From Aquilaria yunnanensis (lineage: Eukaryota > Streptophyta > Magnoliopsida > Malvales > Thymelaeaceae), in contig CM077598.1 in NCBI GenBank assembly GCA_039654915.1, forward strand, positions 75,544,041-75,608,040: a stretch of DNA of 64,000 nucleotides, in the 5' to 3' direction. The notes under the pieces were generated by a model that saw only the letters and a list, made by a program, of their open reading frames with translations, ran no database searches and was not told the origin of the DNA. Shown here in pieces: positions 32,223-43,575 of the stretch. Position 1 is the stretch's first letter. Each line of letters begins with the position of its first letter. The position numbers and the translations under genes were made by a program.

Positions 32223-34732
32223 TGACACGTTCCCCGTGCCCCTGCCCGGGATACCCTGTGAGCGTTTGTCTCACGGTGGATTGTAATTGGCTAGCTGGTT
32301 ATGTGTGTGGATTAAATCCAATGCTACTAGTTGATTAACCTAGAAATGCAATATGTATGCACTTATGCTTTGACTTGGTTTATTAAAACCATAAAACATT
32401 TAATCATTTAGACATTTAGCCGGCTAAGTAAAATTCTATATAAATAAATACAAAATGCCAAAGCATATCAAAATCAACCTTTGAGTGATTAACTACACAT
32501 ACACCGCTCGTGAAAGCATTTATACATAAGTAATTAATGCTCTCACCCAGAGAACAATCCCCTGAGTCAAGGACTCTTTATAACATAAATACTGGAGGCA
32601 AAATAAAGTACTGTATCAAAATACAAGACTTTGCTGAGATCTTTTACCCTAGCTCCCACTTTGGACTCCTGTCCCAGTGGCGAGTCTCACAAGTCCTTTG
32701 CCAAGTGCTACTAGGCTCTGCAGCCATAGGAAGAAGCAAGTTAGTACCACAGCCTGACCAACAGACCAACTAAACACTTAAGCAAGCTAGAAACTTAAAG
32801 TTTCTCAACTACCGTACCTTTACAGACAAAAAGGTACTACCGTGATAATCCTCAGCGATTATCCGGTCCTGCTACTCCAGACTCTGCATAACAAACAGGG
32901 AGTGAGAATTCAACATTCTCAGTAAGGGTCTTCGATGTACCTGCAAGAAAAAGCTAGGACTCTGGCTGCGAGCTCACACAGCATGGGGGTACTAGTCATA
33001 TATATATATACTAGGTCGGTAGACCTCTCCTCAAGTAGTCCTCTGTATCAGGCCAAGCGTAATCACTTAGCAACCTGACATATATACAGGCCAAGCGCAA
33101 TCACTTAGCAACCCGACATATAGGCCAAGCGCTATCACTTAGCAACCTATCATATGGCTCAAGGGCGAACCTTAGCAAGCCTCATTCAAACATAGAACCT
33201 CTCACCTAGTTGTTATGCAGGGGAATTTATGACGGGACTTGTAGACTAGGCCGCAGGGCCTCTTTGATGTAAACTAGATGAACAAGGTTTCGCCTCGTGG
33301 CCTCGTGGCTCCGGCACGGCTAGGTCGACGAGGGTTCTAAACCTCTCACCTGAGCTATTGATAGCTAATTAAGTTCAATTGCAACATTTGTTTCCTTACT
33401 TGTTGCCTAAGCAACTTACTTACCTCAAACAGTTCAAGAAAACTCATACTTCCGGTGGGACTTTCGGAAGTCTCGGAGTACCATCGGGATCCTCGGACCC
33501 TTAGGCACGTTCCGAACCTTCCGTAGTCTCGGTCGGGTCAACGCAGCAAAAAGTCAAACCCCCCATTTTTAGGTGTTGGCGCCGCGTCGCCAAAGGCAAA
33601 AGGAATTGGCGACGCGTCGCCGACGAACAAACGTTCTGTGAACAAAAATTGGATTGGCGACGCGTCGCCAGTTTTCGGGCCAATTAGCGCCGCGTCGCCA
33701 ATTCTGCAGAAATGCAGAATTTGGCCGTTTGCTGCTATGAACTTTGGCAACCAAATACATATAGCAAACATGCATCAAAAGTTACCAAATTTCATACACA
33801 TGAAGTACATGTTGCAAGGAACAAAACCAACTATCAAAGCTAAACTATGATGCATTAGAAACATCAAACCAATCCTTCGAATTTAGCTAGTCCATCATAA
33901 TTCCCAAAACGTTTCTTCACACCATACCCAAAAATTACTCAACTTTCTCAATCCATTTCAAACCAAAAGCAATCCAACAACTTAAAAACACTTTCTCCCT
34001 TACCTTAACACCAAGAACAAGTAAGAATTCGAACCCTTCCTCTTCCAAACAAGCTTCCAAAGTTCTACACAATTTCAAACCAAAACAAAGCTCTAAAACA
34101 TCAAAAACACATCTTCTAACCAAAACCCAAGCTTCCAATCAACCAAATAACACAAATTCAATCAAGAACATAACTCATACCTCGTTCAAAAATAGGGGAT
34201 GGAGAAAAACGCCTCTCCAAGCTTCAAAAACATGGATTCAAGCTTGAAAATCACTTCTCCAAGCTTGAACATCCTTAATTGCGCCTCTTGACACCAAGAT
34301 CACTTGATTCCAAGTTCAATTTGAGAGAGAAATGAGTGAGGGAAGCTTAAGAACGTGTTAATGGCAGCTTCTCCCCCTCTTTCCCTTCTTAAACCCTCAC
34401 TTAGCAACCAAGATCACCAAGGTTTCAAGTTAAGTGCAATTAGGTCCCCCATCTTTGTAACTTAACAGTTCTTGATTAAATCCTTGTCTATTTGTTGAGT
34501 TTGAGTTAAGGTTAAAAGTTAAGTTCTAAAAATTCATTTTAAAACACTCGGGACTCGTCCCGGCCACTCAGGGTGCAAAATTACCATTTTGCCCCTGAAC
34601 TTAGTTCAGAGCTTTATTCTTGTCGGAACTTAGTGAACTTTGGCAAACTTCTTAATTCTTGCTAGGCAAACTTAAATTAAACTTCTAAACTAAATTCTAA
34701 AGTCCTTACCTCCCACTAGAAGGGCCGTAACA
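32223..34732 (-). repeat. E1 5' LTR (2,510 bp)
   Basis: Begins TGACACGTTCC on + and ends GCCGTAACA, followed by the target copy GGCCA (34733-34737). It repeats the tandem array and palindrome cluster of the other LTR at about 33050-33160 and 33578-33699. Confidence 0.96.
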
Positions 34733-34737
34733 GGCCA

Positions 34738-35111
34738 GCTGGAGATCCCCATCCTCGAAGGTACAGATCGCATCTGGCTAAACACGTGTCATGATCTCAG
34801 CGGGATGTGTCAAACAAACTTCTCCCAACGCCCTCCTATAAATACTTGGGGAACAACCTTGGTGAGGGGACATGCTGAACTCTTGAGAGAATTCTGCCAT
34901 TTACTCTCCAATCACTACTCCTCACTTGCCAAATACTAATTTGCGCATCGGAGGCTCCTTCCCCGGAAACACACTCTAGGGACCTCCTAACCCCCGCTCT
35001 TTTGAGCATTTCAGAAATTCTCACCCCGGAAGTCTCCTCTACCAGCATCTCCATACTAGAAGTCCCTCCCAGGCCTACCATGTCGTACAACAAAGATGCT
35101 GCTGGGCATCA
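34738..35111 (+). repeat. E0 5' LTR, second part
   Basis: Resumes the LTR cut at 13723. G-box CACGTG at 34793 and TATA CCTATAAATAC at 34835-34845. It ends GGGCATCA, then TTTGGCGCCGTC. Confidence 0.85.
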
Positions 35112-36644
35112 TTTGGCGCCGTCTTTGGTAACTCACCCCCAGGTCACCGTCGTTGAAACCCGACATTCTAAGGACAAGGGACTCCCGAAGTCCCCGTCCG
35201 CGTTGGAAACTCAACCGGCGACCGAACAACCCGCCACAGGGACTTCCTTGCCTGAGGATGAACGTCCTCTAACGATCACGATGAGCTTCCTATGTGAATT
35301 TCAGTGCTCTTTTGTGGTTGAAATGACGCAACAGTTGGACCAAAGGTGGTCATAACCACCTTTGGGCCGAAGGGCCTCTTCACCAACTCCCTGGAGGGAG
35401 AGAAGCCCAAAGTCCACTCACCGGAGCTCAGGGAGTGGGGACTTTCGTGACGAGTCCTCAACGGAGGACATACCCCCCAGAGGCCGACGTACTAGAGAAA
35501 CGGGGTCCAAAGGGGCTAGGACTTCCCGTCGGTGAAGTTCATCACCGGAAGAAAGACCATAATCCTTCCGCTACTGAAGTTACTCCCTGAAAAGGAGGCA
35601 TCGTTCTCCGTTGCCGGAGGCCTCCAGACAGCGAGAAGAGCCCAGCACCTCCATCCTCATGGAAAAGATCCTAGAGAGGTTGGAGAAAGTGGAAAGGTAG
35701 GTGGCTCGGAAGCCTGTCTGGTCAAGGTTGTCGGAGACCTTCACCGGAGAAGAGTCACCCTTTATCTGAGCAATAGTTGAGGCACCTATGCCAAGCGACT
35801 TCTGGGTGCCACGCTTGGAGATGTACGATGGGTGCAGTGACCCCCAAGCCCACCTCACGAAGTACAGACATAGCATGGTGCTACACGGCACTGATGATGC
35901 CACCCTCTGCAAATGCTTTGAGGTCACCCGCTTAAGGCCGGCAACTGCCTGGTACAACTCCCTAGCCCTCGGAACCATAATGGGTTTCCAGGAGTTGTCC
36001 ACTACCTTCATTCAGCAGTTCATCGGGAGCTGACAGATGGTGAAGATGCCCGTCCAGATGTTTTACATAGCCCAAAAGAGTGGGGAGACCATTCGGGACT
36101 ATGTTGAAAGGTTCAACCGAGAGGCTCTAAGCGTGCAAGACTTTCGTCCTGAAATTCGTATCCTCGCAATGATCAAAGGAATTCGGAGGGACTCTAAGCT
36201 TTTCTATGAATTCTCCAAGGATCCCCTAGACACCCTGGGAGAATTCTGCTGAAGGGCTGAGCAGGATATGATAGCCGAAGAGTTGAGAATGGGGGGACCG
36301 AAGTCTGATCACCATCAGCCTGAAGGTCAGAGTCACCAACCTCGGTATTTAGCCGAGGGCGGGGGAAGACCTCAGAAGCAGAGGGGAAAAAAACCCATGT
36401 CATTCACTCCCCAGAACACAGCCAGAACAAACATACTACTGGCCATGGAAAGGCAAGGCAATCCAATCCAGCGTCCGAAGGCCATGACTTTGGAAAACAA
36501 GAAGAATACGAAGAAATTCTGCCAGTTCCATCGGGATCATGGGCATGACACAGAGGATTGCTTCCAGCTGAGGAAGTACATCGAGTCTTTAATAAAGTAG
36601 GGCCAACTTTGACGCTACCTGTGGATGCCCTCCTCGAAAGGGAG
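35080..36644 (+). pseudogene. E0 gag, heavily decayed
   Basis: Starts MSYNKDAAGHHLAPS in the LTR, 32 nt before its end. It is then recognisable as Tat gag through several stops and frameshifts: a stop at 35353, later segments from about 35788 (MPSDFWVPRLEMYDG), 36037 (VERFNREALSV) and 36268, with the [14 protein letters not shown] block at about 36515. It is cut at 36644 by element B. It is the most degraded gag here, as its bottom position in the stack predicts. Confidence 0.88.
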
Positions 36645-37524
36645 TGATAGCCAAACGCTATCGCCTCTATCTGGCCGAACTCCCTGCCACAATGATGGCC
36701 AGAAGAAGCTAGCGCTACCCGAGAAAAGGTGCGATCAGGCACCTCGGGAGATAGCCGAAGAGCTCCGAGCCCGGCACGCCAGGAAGCCCCGAGGGCACTA
36801 CTCGCCCCCCCAAGGTTGTGAACATATCGCCTTCGGAAAAGCGGCACCAGACATAGCGAGCCGAACATGATATCCCCGAAGGCGGAACTCCCTGAAACTG
36901 GGAACCCCCGAACTGAGGGCTTGTTTCCCGAAGAGGCTCTGTCCCAACTAGAGGACGACCTCACCCAGGGACCTCGGGAGTACGGCAGGAGCATTTATGG
37001 AAGCATTTAAGGAAGCCTCTGACACGTCCTTTCGCAGACGTCATAAAGTCGCCTGAATAGGTGCCCTGACATACGGACGCCATCAGAATCACATCATGGC
37101 CCATCTCAGCACGTGGCTCAGGACAACTTGCTACCAGTTATCTGTCTCCTACGCCCAGAAACTCAGGGAACATCCGACCGAACACGTGTCGTGATCTGAA
37201 TGGGCTAGGCGCTCCTATAAATACCAAGAATTAATACTGGGCAGGAGGCTGGTTGGTTGGCCAAACACTACTCCCACACTCTGAGAAAACTACCAGGTGA
37301 GACTCTTCAGCCCTTTGTGCTATTTCCTTTGCCTTTTCTCAGCCACCACTGACTTGGGCGTCGGAGGCTCCCCCCCCGGAAAAACACTCCGGGGGCCTCC
37401 TAACCCTTTGTTTCTGAGCTTTCAGGCACTCTTCTTCGGGCTGTCCATTCCACCAGGCGTTCTTCCTCCCAGAAGTCTCTCCACCAGTCACCATGACTAT
37501 AAACGATGAGGCCCCTGGCCATCA
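36645..37524 (+). repeat. B 5' LTR (880 bp)
   Basis: TGATAGCC...CCATCA, with G-box CACGTG at 37183-37188 and TATA CTATAAATAC at 37215-37224. A candidate primer-binding site TTTGGCACCG follows at 37525. The gag ATG at 37493 is 32 nt before the end. Confidence 0.93.
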
Positions 37525-38374
37525 TTTGGCACCGTCTGTGGGAACCCGCTCTGAGATCGCTGTCGTTGAGACTCGGCGTTCTAAGGACAAGGGGCTCCCG
37601 AAGTCCCCGTCCGCGCCTGAGATACAACCGGCTGCTGAGCAAACACTCCCAGGGACTTCTACGCTTGAGGAAGACCGCCCTCTAGTAATCACCATGAGCT
37701 TTTTGAGGGACTTTCAGCGTTCGGTCGTGTCTGAAATGACCCAGCAGATCGACCGAAGGTGGCCACAGCAAGCACAGGCCCAGAGACGCCCCCCACCGAC
37801 ACGCCCTCGGGAGAAAAGCCCCAAGTCTACACATCGCAGTTCGGGGAGTGGAGACCCTCGCGGAGAATCATCCACAGAAAATATAGCCCTTGGGAAATGG
37901 CCTGTGGGACAAACCGGGTCCAAGCGACCGAGAGTCTCACAGCGAAGCAGTTCGGCGCCTGAGGCGAGGTCCTTGTCCCCTCAGCGCCGAACTCGCCCCC
38001 CGAAGAGGCGCCGGCGATCTCCATTCCCTGAAGAAGGCCCTAGCGCCACAGTGTTGATGGAGAGGATACTAGCACGGTTGGACAGAGTGGAGAAACAAGT
38101 GGCCAGAAAACCCGTTTGGGCCAGACTCTCGGGAACAGGCTGCGAAGATGACTCGCCATTTATTCAGGCCGTTGTTGAGGCAGCCATGCCAGGTGACTTC
38201 AGAGTACCTCGGTTGGAGATTTATGATGGCTGTACTGATCCACAGGCCCATCTGACGAAGTACAAATGCAGCATGATAATACACGGTGCTGACGACGCTA
38301 CCATGTGCAAGTGCTTCGAAGTCACCCTCACAGGGCCAGCCACGGCGTGGTACAATTCCTTGCCTTCAGGAACC
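37493..38374 (+). pseudogene. B gag, first segment
   Basis: Starts MTINDEAPGHHLAPSVG in the LTR and stays open for 294 codons: Ser/Arg-rich linker, then PGDFRVPRLEIYDG and the gag core ATAWYNSLPSGT. It is interrupted by solo LTR S1. The frame resumes at 39796 with ITEF after removing one GAACC copy. Confidence 0.92.
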
Positions 38375-39790
38375 TGTTAGTGTTGTGCCCAAAAAGCCAA
38401 TCATGAGATGATTGTATTTTTGCAAATTGAGTCATGATATTTTATTGAGGCATTAATCCAGCAATTTTGTTTGTTGTTTTGTTTCTGCGTAACATAATAA
38501 ACATAATTGTAACCCTAGAATAATGATATTCTTAAACGTCCCTAGTATAGTATTATTGTGGAGCGGGTTGCAATAATACATAATGACTAGCATATGTGGA
38601 GACTAATATGAGATATGTAGTCTACATATGGGTACAAGTTGGAGAACTTGTGTACTGGACCGACCCACCATGAGAACACTTCATGGATCGTTATATGAGT
38701 GTCATAAGTGATTCTCATAGTGATCATGGTATATGTAGTCCTTCGACCTAAGATCATCAAGGTTCCCTACATGTGAGTCACATACTTTGATACTTTCCTT
38801 TGTTGCTCGTAACTGAGTGAACTTGAAGGAGGTCATTGGGTATGTCACATATCATGCGGAGGGATTTGTATGATCAAGATGGGATTTGTCCCTCCTATGT
38901 AACGGGAGTGATATCTTTGGGCCCCTTGATAGAGTGAGACTTAGAAAATGCATGGCCATGCTCCGATGAGTTGATATATGATATCAATGTCGTCAGTTTA
39001 AGTTAGTCTACTCGGTAATCAAGAAACCAAAGATTGGGCTATACGAGAGTGACACATTCCATGTCTCGTGCTTAGTCTTGATATCTTGGACAAAGGGACA
39101 ATGGCATATATCAGTGATGATCATAAAGGTTTAGTCGATTCACCGACAATCTTGTCACTTGGGTAGCAATGATGTGTTGCTAGACACCGCTCATTGCTTA
39201 TGATCATAAATGTGATTTATGATCATTGCCAACATGGCAAGAGCCTATTGGGTCGCACACATAGAGCTATTTGGATCATTAGAGTGCATGGGCTAATTAT
39301 TTGGGTTATGGTTTCACTTTAATTTCGTATTAATAATGGGCCAAGGAGTTGAGCCATTATTAAGCCCGAAATTAAATCCTAATTGGATTAGGGCTTTGAA
39401 ACCCATTAGGCCTGGAAGTTGAGTCTCACTATAAATACAACTTTTAAGTGAGAAATTCGCAGGTCTCCTTGCCCTAGCCTCCCAAAAGGACAGCCGCACT
39501 CTTCTCTTGCAATTCCTTGGAGGACGCAAGCTAGCACTGCGAGCGCAAGAGAAACGCATCTGCCGGGACGTGGTGGAAGCGTGGTGATCCCGAGAGGCTC
39601 GTGTGGATACCATAGAGAGCCTGAACATGTCAACTGTTCAGGTTTTGTGATTCGACTCTACAGTTGAGTGAGAGATCTCAACCGAAAATTAGGTATGAAA
39701 TTTTCAAACACCCGGTTTACCCCGTTTCACTTGGATCCTGGAGGGTTTCGGTTAAATTCTGCTGCGCTGTTTGGCTCCCGAAACCCAACA
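38375..39790 (+). mobile_element. S1: solo LTR of an unidentified retrotransposon (1,416 bp)
   Basis: Begins TGTTAGTG and ends CCCAACA, flanked by the 5-bp duplication GAACC (38370-38374 and 39791-39795). TATA box CTATAAATAC at 39429-39438 supports + orientation. It has no coding content. It is nearly identical (about six differences seen) to S2 at 52250-53665. A single LTR with a TSD is the product of LTR-LTR recombination. The superfamily cannot be decided without an internal region. Confidence 0.9.
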
Positions 39791-39795
39791 GAACC

Positions 39796-40111
39796 ATCAC
39801 TGAGTTCCAGGAGTTGTCCACAGCCTTCGCCCAGCAGTTCATCGGGAGCCGACCTACGGCGAAGATGCCTGTGCAGATGTTCGACATAGAGCAGGGGAAT
39901 GGAGAAACCATCCGAGACTATGTCGAAAGATTCAACAGGGAAGCTCTGAGCGTCCCAGACTTCAGGCCCGAAATCCGCATTCTTGCCATGACACGAGGCC
40001 TTCGGCGAGACTCACAGCTGTTCTACGAGTTCTCAAAGGACCCCCCGGAGACCCTCGGAGAATTTTACCGAAGATCAGAACAGCACATGACCGCCGAAGA
40101 ACTAAGAATGG
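39796..40111 (+). pseudogene. B gag, middle segment
   Basis: In frame with 37493-38374: TEFQELSTAF, MPVQMFDIEQ, VERFNREALSVPDFRPEIR, then EELRM. It is cut by element C at AATGG and resumes at 62251 in the same frame. Confidence 0.92.
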
Positions 40112-40377
40112 TGATGCCCCAAGGCATCTTCGTTTGCTGTCATGTTGACAGGCGGAGAGACTTCCTGAGGAGGCAAGCGCCTGGAGCTCTGGTTTCCCAG
40201 CTGAGCGTGCCTGAAAAGCTCAAAGAAGAGGTTAGGAGGTCCCTGGTTTGCTTTTCCGGGGAGGACCCTCCGACGCCTAAGTCAGTTTTCTGAGTGAAAG
40301 TGGAGGAAGAACACTAAGGGATCAAGTGTCTTGCCTGTTTTGTGTTTTCTCAGAGGGAGGAAAACGCCCATCCTTTG
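40112..40377 (-). repeat. C 3' LTR, outer part
   Basis: Starts TGATGCCCCAAGGC and is interrupted at CTTTG by element D. It continues at 49915. The uninterrupted counterpart is 61273-61538. Confidence 0.93.
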
Positions 40378-41244
40378 TGATGGCCTGGGGCCTCATCGTT
40401 GTGAGTCATGATGACTGTTGAAGAGACTTCTAGGAGGAAGAACGCCTGGAAGGTGGATCGCCCCAAGGAGAGTACCTGAAAAGCTGGTAAACAGGGTTAG
40501 GAGGCCCCCGGAGTGTTTTTCCGGGGGGGGAGCCTCCGACGCCCAAGTCAGTGGTGGCCGGAAAAAGGAGAAAGTCACTAGCTCAAAGAGAAAGGCAGAA
40601 AAGTCTCGCCTGGTATTTTCTCAGAGTGTGGGAGCTGTATCTCCGGCCAACCAACCTCCTGTCAAGTATTTATTTCCTGTATATATAGGAATACCTAGCC
40701 CGTTCAGATCGTGACACGTGTGCGGTCGGATGCTCCTAAACTTCTGGGCGTAGGGGACAGATAGTTGGTAACCAGATGGCCTCGAGCCTTGTGCTGAGAC
40801 GGGCCATGATGTGATTCTGATGGTGTCTGCGCGTCAGGGCGGCTTTTTACGTCTGTGGTGGGACGTGTCAGAGGCTTCCTTAAATGCTTCCTTAAATGCT
40901 CCTGCCGTACTCCCGAGGTCCCTGGGCGAGGTCGTCCTCTAGCTCGCACAGAGCCTCTTCGGGAAGCATACCCTCAGTTCGGGGGTTCCCAGTTCCAGGG
41001 GGTTCCGCCTTCGGGGATATCATGTTCGGGCAGCAATGTCTGGTGTCACTTTTCCGAAGGCGCGCTGTTCACAACCTTGGGGGGCGAATAGAGTCCTCAA
41101 GTTTTACTGGCGTGCCGAGGCTCGGAGCTCTCCGGCTATCTCCCGAGGTGCATGATTCCACCTGTTCCCGGGAAGCGCCAGTTCTTCTGGCCATTGTTGT
41201 GGCAGGGTGTTCGGCCAGATTGAGGCGATAGCCTTTGGCTATCA
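40378..41244 (-). repeat. D 3' LTR (867 bp)
   Basis: TGATGGCCTGG...GGCTATCA on +, the reverse complement of the A LTR with few differences. Confidence 0.95.
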
Positions 41245-41261
41245 CATGCCCCCCTCTGGAA
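41245..41261 (-). other. D polypurine tract
   Basis: On minus CCAGAGGGGGGCATG abuts the 3' LTR, identical to A. The region 41262-42084 is the 3' untranslated sequence of the genome and the leader of the antisense gene. Confidence 0.75.
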
Positions 41262-41785
41262 AGCCGAAGTGAAGACTTCGGTTTGCATCTCTTTCCGAGG
41301 TTGTCATTGGGAGTCTTGTTGGGAAGCATAACCTGTTCCGAGGTCGCACCTTTTGCCCGGGGGTCTGGGCTGTTCGGCCTTGGCCTATTCTTTGGTGTCT
41401 CCGAGGCAAAGCCTGTACCGAAGATACACCTCTTGCCAAAAGTCATGGGCTGTTCAGCCATAGCCTGTCTCTTGGTGTCCTCGAGGTGGCCTGCTTTTTA
41501 TTTCTGCAGGTCTGATGGCCAAGCGTGTCAGACTGAGCGGCGCGTCTCCACTTTTCAGGGATGTCAAACGACGTGTCCCAATCAGGAGGTGTGTCCCGGT
41601 TTTCCAGGGACGTTTGGGGAGGCATGTCCCCTATTTCTGCGCAGCGGTTGACACGCGGCTTCTTGCCATTGGAAGAGAGACGCATCATTTACAAAGGGCG
41701 CGCCTTTTCGGGTGCAGCGGGCAGTTACGGCGACTGTTCGCCTCCAATGGGTACTTATGATCTCTTTTTGGCTACCCACCTTTGG

Positions 41786-41796
41786 CCTATAAATAG
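41786..41796 (+). promoter_or_regulatory. TATA box of the D antisense gene
   Basis: CCTATAAATAG, 289 bp before the ATG at 42085. It is the same box as in A. Confidence 0.7.
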
Positions 41797-42084
41797 CCCA
41801 TTCCATCATAAGTCCCACTTACTGTTTTTCTGCTCTCTCTCTGCTTTGCCCTCTGTTCTTGCGTTTTATCTTGCTTTCTGTGGCGGAGCTTCTTTAATCA
41901 GAGCTTTTCCTACCAACTTTCACGACGGCGTTCTCAGGCAAATCTTTTGGTGGGTTTTGATTTCCAGAGTACTCTGATTCCTCTGTTTTTCTGAGTTTTT
42001 CTGGAAAACTGTTGTTTTTTTCCAAACTCGTCTTCTGAGTTTTTTCTGGAAACTATTTTTCTTTTCCATCTCAAACTCTTTTTC

Positions 42085-42804
42085 ATGTCTACGATGCCTG
42101 TTCCCGAGAGCTGGAAACCTCTTCTGGCCCATCCTTGCTGTACCACCCCCGAAAAACTAGAGAGGTGGAAAAAAAAAATTCTTTCTTCCCTCTTACACTG
42201 TGACCAGGCTGCCTCCAAGGATGCGACTTCGCGGGAACTCAGTGAAGCGAAGGCTTCGCTTGCGAAGGTGGTCGCCAGCAACCAGCAGCTGGCAGCGGAT
42301 CGTTCTCAGCAAATCGCCGCCGTTCGGGAGGAGTTCTCGAAGAAGAGAGAAGAACTTGAAAAGGACTCCTCCCGGAAGATTGCCGACCTCGGCGACCATG
42401 TAAAGGGGCTGCTCGCCGCCAACGGAGATCTTGTCAAGGACAAGGCTGTTTCTGACAGTCTTGCGACGAGGTTGACGGATGAGAACAATGCTCTCCGAGC
42501 CGAGGTCGAGGCTCTGAAGAAGGAGTCCGGAGGGACGCTGGGGATAAGCGAGCTGGAGGAGGAGATTGCTGAGCTGAGGGACGAGCTCAATGACCTTGGC
42601 GTTAAAAAACATACTTCTGATCAAATGGCCAAGGTCGCCTTTCAGGACGGCTTCTGCCTTGCTCGACACCAAGTCCTGCAGAGGTTCCCAGATTTTGACC
42701 TCTCTTTTCTGGAGGGCCTAAATATTCCTGAGGGACCTCGGTGGCAGTGGTCCAAGGTCGAGCATCTGAAGCTTCCTGGTCTTCGTCCGCCAGGCTCTCC
42801 CTAG
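42085..42804 (+). CDS. D antisense gene, internally deleted (239 aa)
   Basis: Starts MSTMPVPESWKPLLAHPCC like exon 1 of C, then passes directly into the exon-4 coiled coil (QAASKDATSRELSEAK) and ends LRPPGSP. Compared with A, about 1.63 kb is missing: the main folded domain and exons 2-3 with all introns. The break lies between short similar sequences (CAG-N-CTGCCTC). One extra A in the poly-A run at 42169-42178 shifts the frame and happens to join the two parts in frame. The result is an intact ORF for a 36-residue leader plus coiled coil. Whether it is expressed is unknown; it could act as a truncated partner of the full-length protein. Confidence 0.75.
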   Translation: MSTMPVPESWKPLLAHPCCTTPEKLERWKKKILSSLLHCDQAASKDATSRELSEAKASLAKVVASNQQLAADRSQQIAAVREEFSKKREELEKDSSRKIADLGDHVKGLLAANGDLVKDKAVSDSLATRLTDENNALRAEVEALKKESGGTLGISELEEEIAELRDELNDLGVKKHTSDQMAKVAFQDGFCLARHQVLQRFPDFDLSFLEGLNIPEGPRWQWSKVEHLKLPGLRPPGSP

Positions 42805-42936
42805 TTTGTTTTAGGGCTCCTCTTATTTTTCTCCTTTGTGCTCCTTCTTTGGGCACTTCTTTTGTAAGGCAGCGTTTGCTCTAAATGAACAATCTTTTGG
42901 CTAAGTCCTTTCTTGCAAGTTTCTTCATTTCCACTG

Positions 42937-43430
42937 TCCCGAACACGTTTGCTCAAGAGACTTTCGGAAAACCTGCAACCAAAGAAACTTTTTACCTTCC
43001 TTTGTCCCGAGTGTGCTCGCTCAAGAGACTTTCTGGAAAGTTTGTAAAAATTTGGCTAAGTCTTTTGCAGGCCTTTTGTTCCCTTTTATCCCGAACATGT
43101 TCGCTCAAGGGACTTCGAAAAACCTTCAGCCAAATTTTTCTGTCTTCCTATTGTCCCGAGCATATTTGCTCAAGGGACTTAGGAAAATTTTCACGAGGTT
43201 GCTCATTTCCCTTTTTCCCGAGCACGTTCGCTCAAGGGTGTTCGAAAATTACCTCTGCTTTTGTTTTGGCGTGTACTTTTGCGAGATTCTTGCTTTCCCT
43301 TTTTCCCGAGCATGTTCGCTCAAGGGTGTTCGGAAAATTTTCTCTGCACTGATTATGCCGAGTACCTTTGCAAGATTCTTGTTTCCCATTTTTCCCGAGC
43401 ATAGTGGCTCAAGGGACTTCGGGAAGTCAC
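42937..43430 (-). repeat. Tandem repeats between the two convergent genes of D
   Basis: Seven units of about 60-90 bp with TCCCGAGCATGTTCGCTCAAGG-like cores (variants such as GAACACGTTTGCTCAAG), in the same order as in A. They lie between the aORF stop (42804) and the pol stop (43576). Confidence 0.85.
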
Positions 43431-43575
43431 ATCTGCTTTTTTCGTGGCGAGCACCTTCGCGGAATTCTGTCTTGGACAATTTGGTATACTTAAAAAATTT
43501 TTCTCAAGACCATTCTTCTCCAGACCATTCTGTACTTAGAATATTTCTTGTACAATATATCTCCTCCGCTCAACC

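Larger units (their letters stand above)
13724..34732 (-). mobile_element. E1: Tekay/Del-like chromovirus (Ty3/gypsy), split by element A
   Basis: Two 2,510-bp LTRs (13724-16233 and 32223-34732, both TG...CA) are flanked by the 5-bp duplication GGCCA (13719-13723 and 34733-34737). Coding runs on the minus strand: gag, protease, RT, RNase H, integrase, chromodomain. The primer-binding site matches initiator tRNA-Met (TGGTATCAGAGC) and a polypurine tract abuts the 3' LTR. I counted about 7 mismatches between the LTRs (about 0.3%), so insertion is recent. Without A the element is about 9.8 kb. Two nonsense codons disrupt the polyprotein. Confidence 0.96.
13246..36644 (+). mobile_element. E0: old, decayed Tat-clade Ty3/gypsy element, split by E1 and B
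   Basis: The 5' LTR begins TGATAGCCAAAGG at 13246. It is interrupted after 13723 by E1 (TSD GGCCA) and resumes at 34738-35111, where it ends ATCA followed by a Tat primer-binding-site-like TTTGGCGCCGTC. The two pieces total 852 bp, close to the 867-880 bp LTRs of the related A, D and B. Decayed gag follows to 36644, where element B is inserted. The remainder of E0 should lie beyond the window. It is the oldest visible layer of the stack and the most mutated. Confidence 0.85.

Noticed and set aside
34738..35111. A separate truncated Tat element starting right of E1
   Set aside because: It continues the LTR begun at 13246; the pieces sum to 852 bp and E1 has a matching GGCCA duplication at both ends.
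40112..40377. A short orphan LTR fragment between B gag and D
   Set aside because: It is the outer part of C's 3' LTR, cut by D; the CTTTG duplication and the matching 266-bp piece of the intact LTR prove it.
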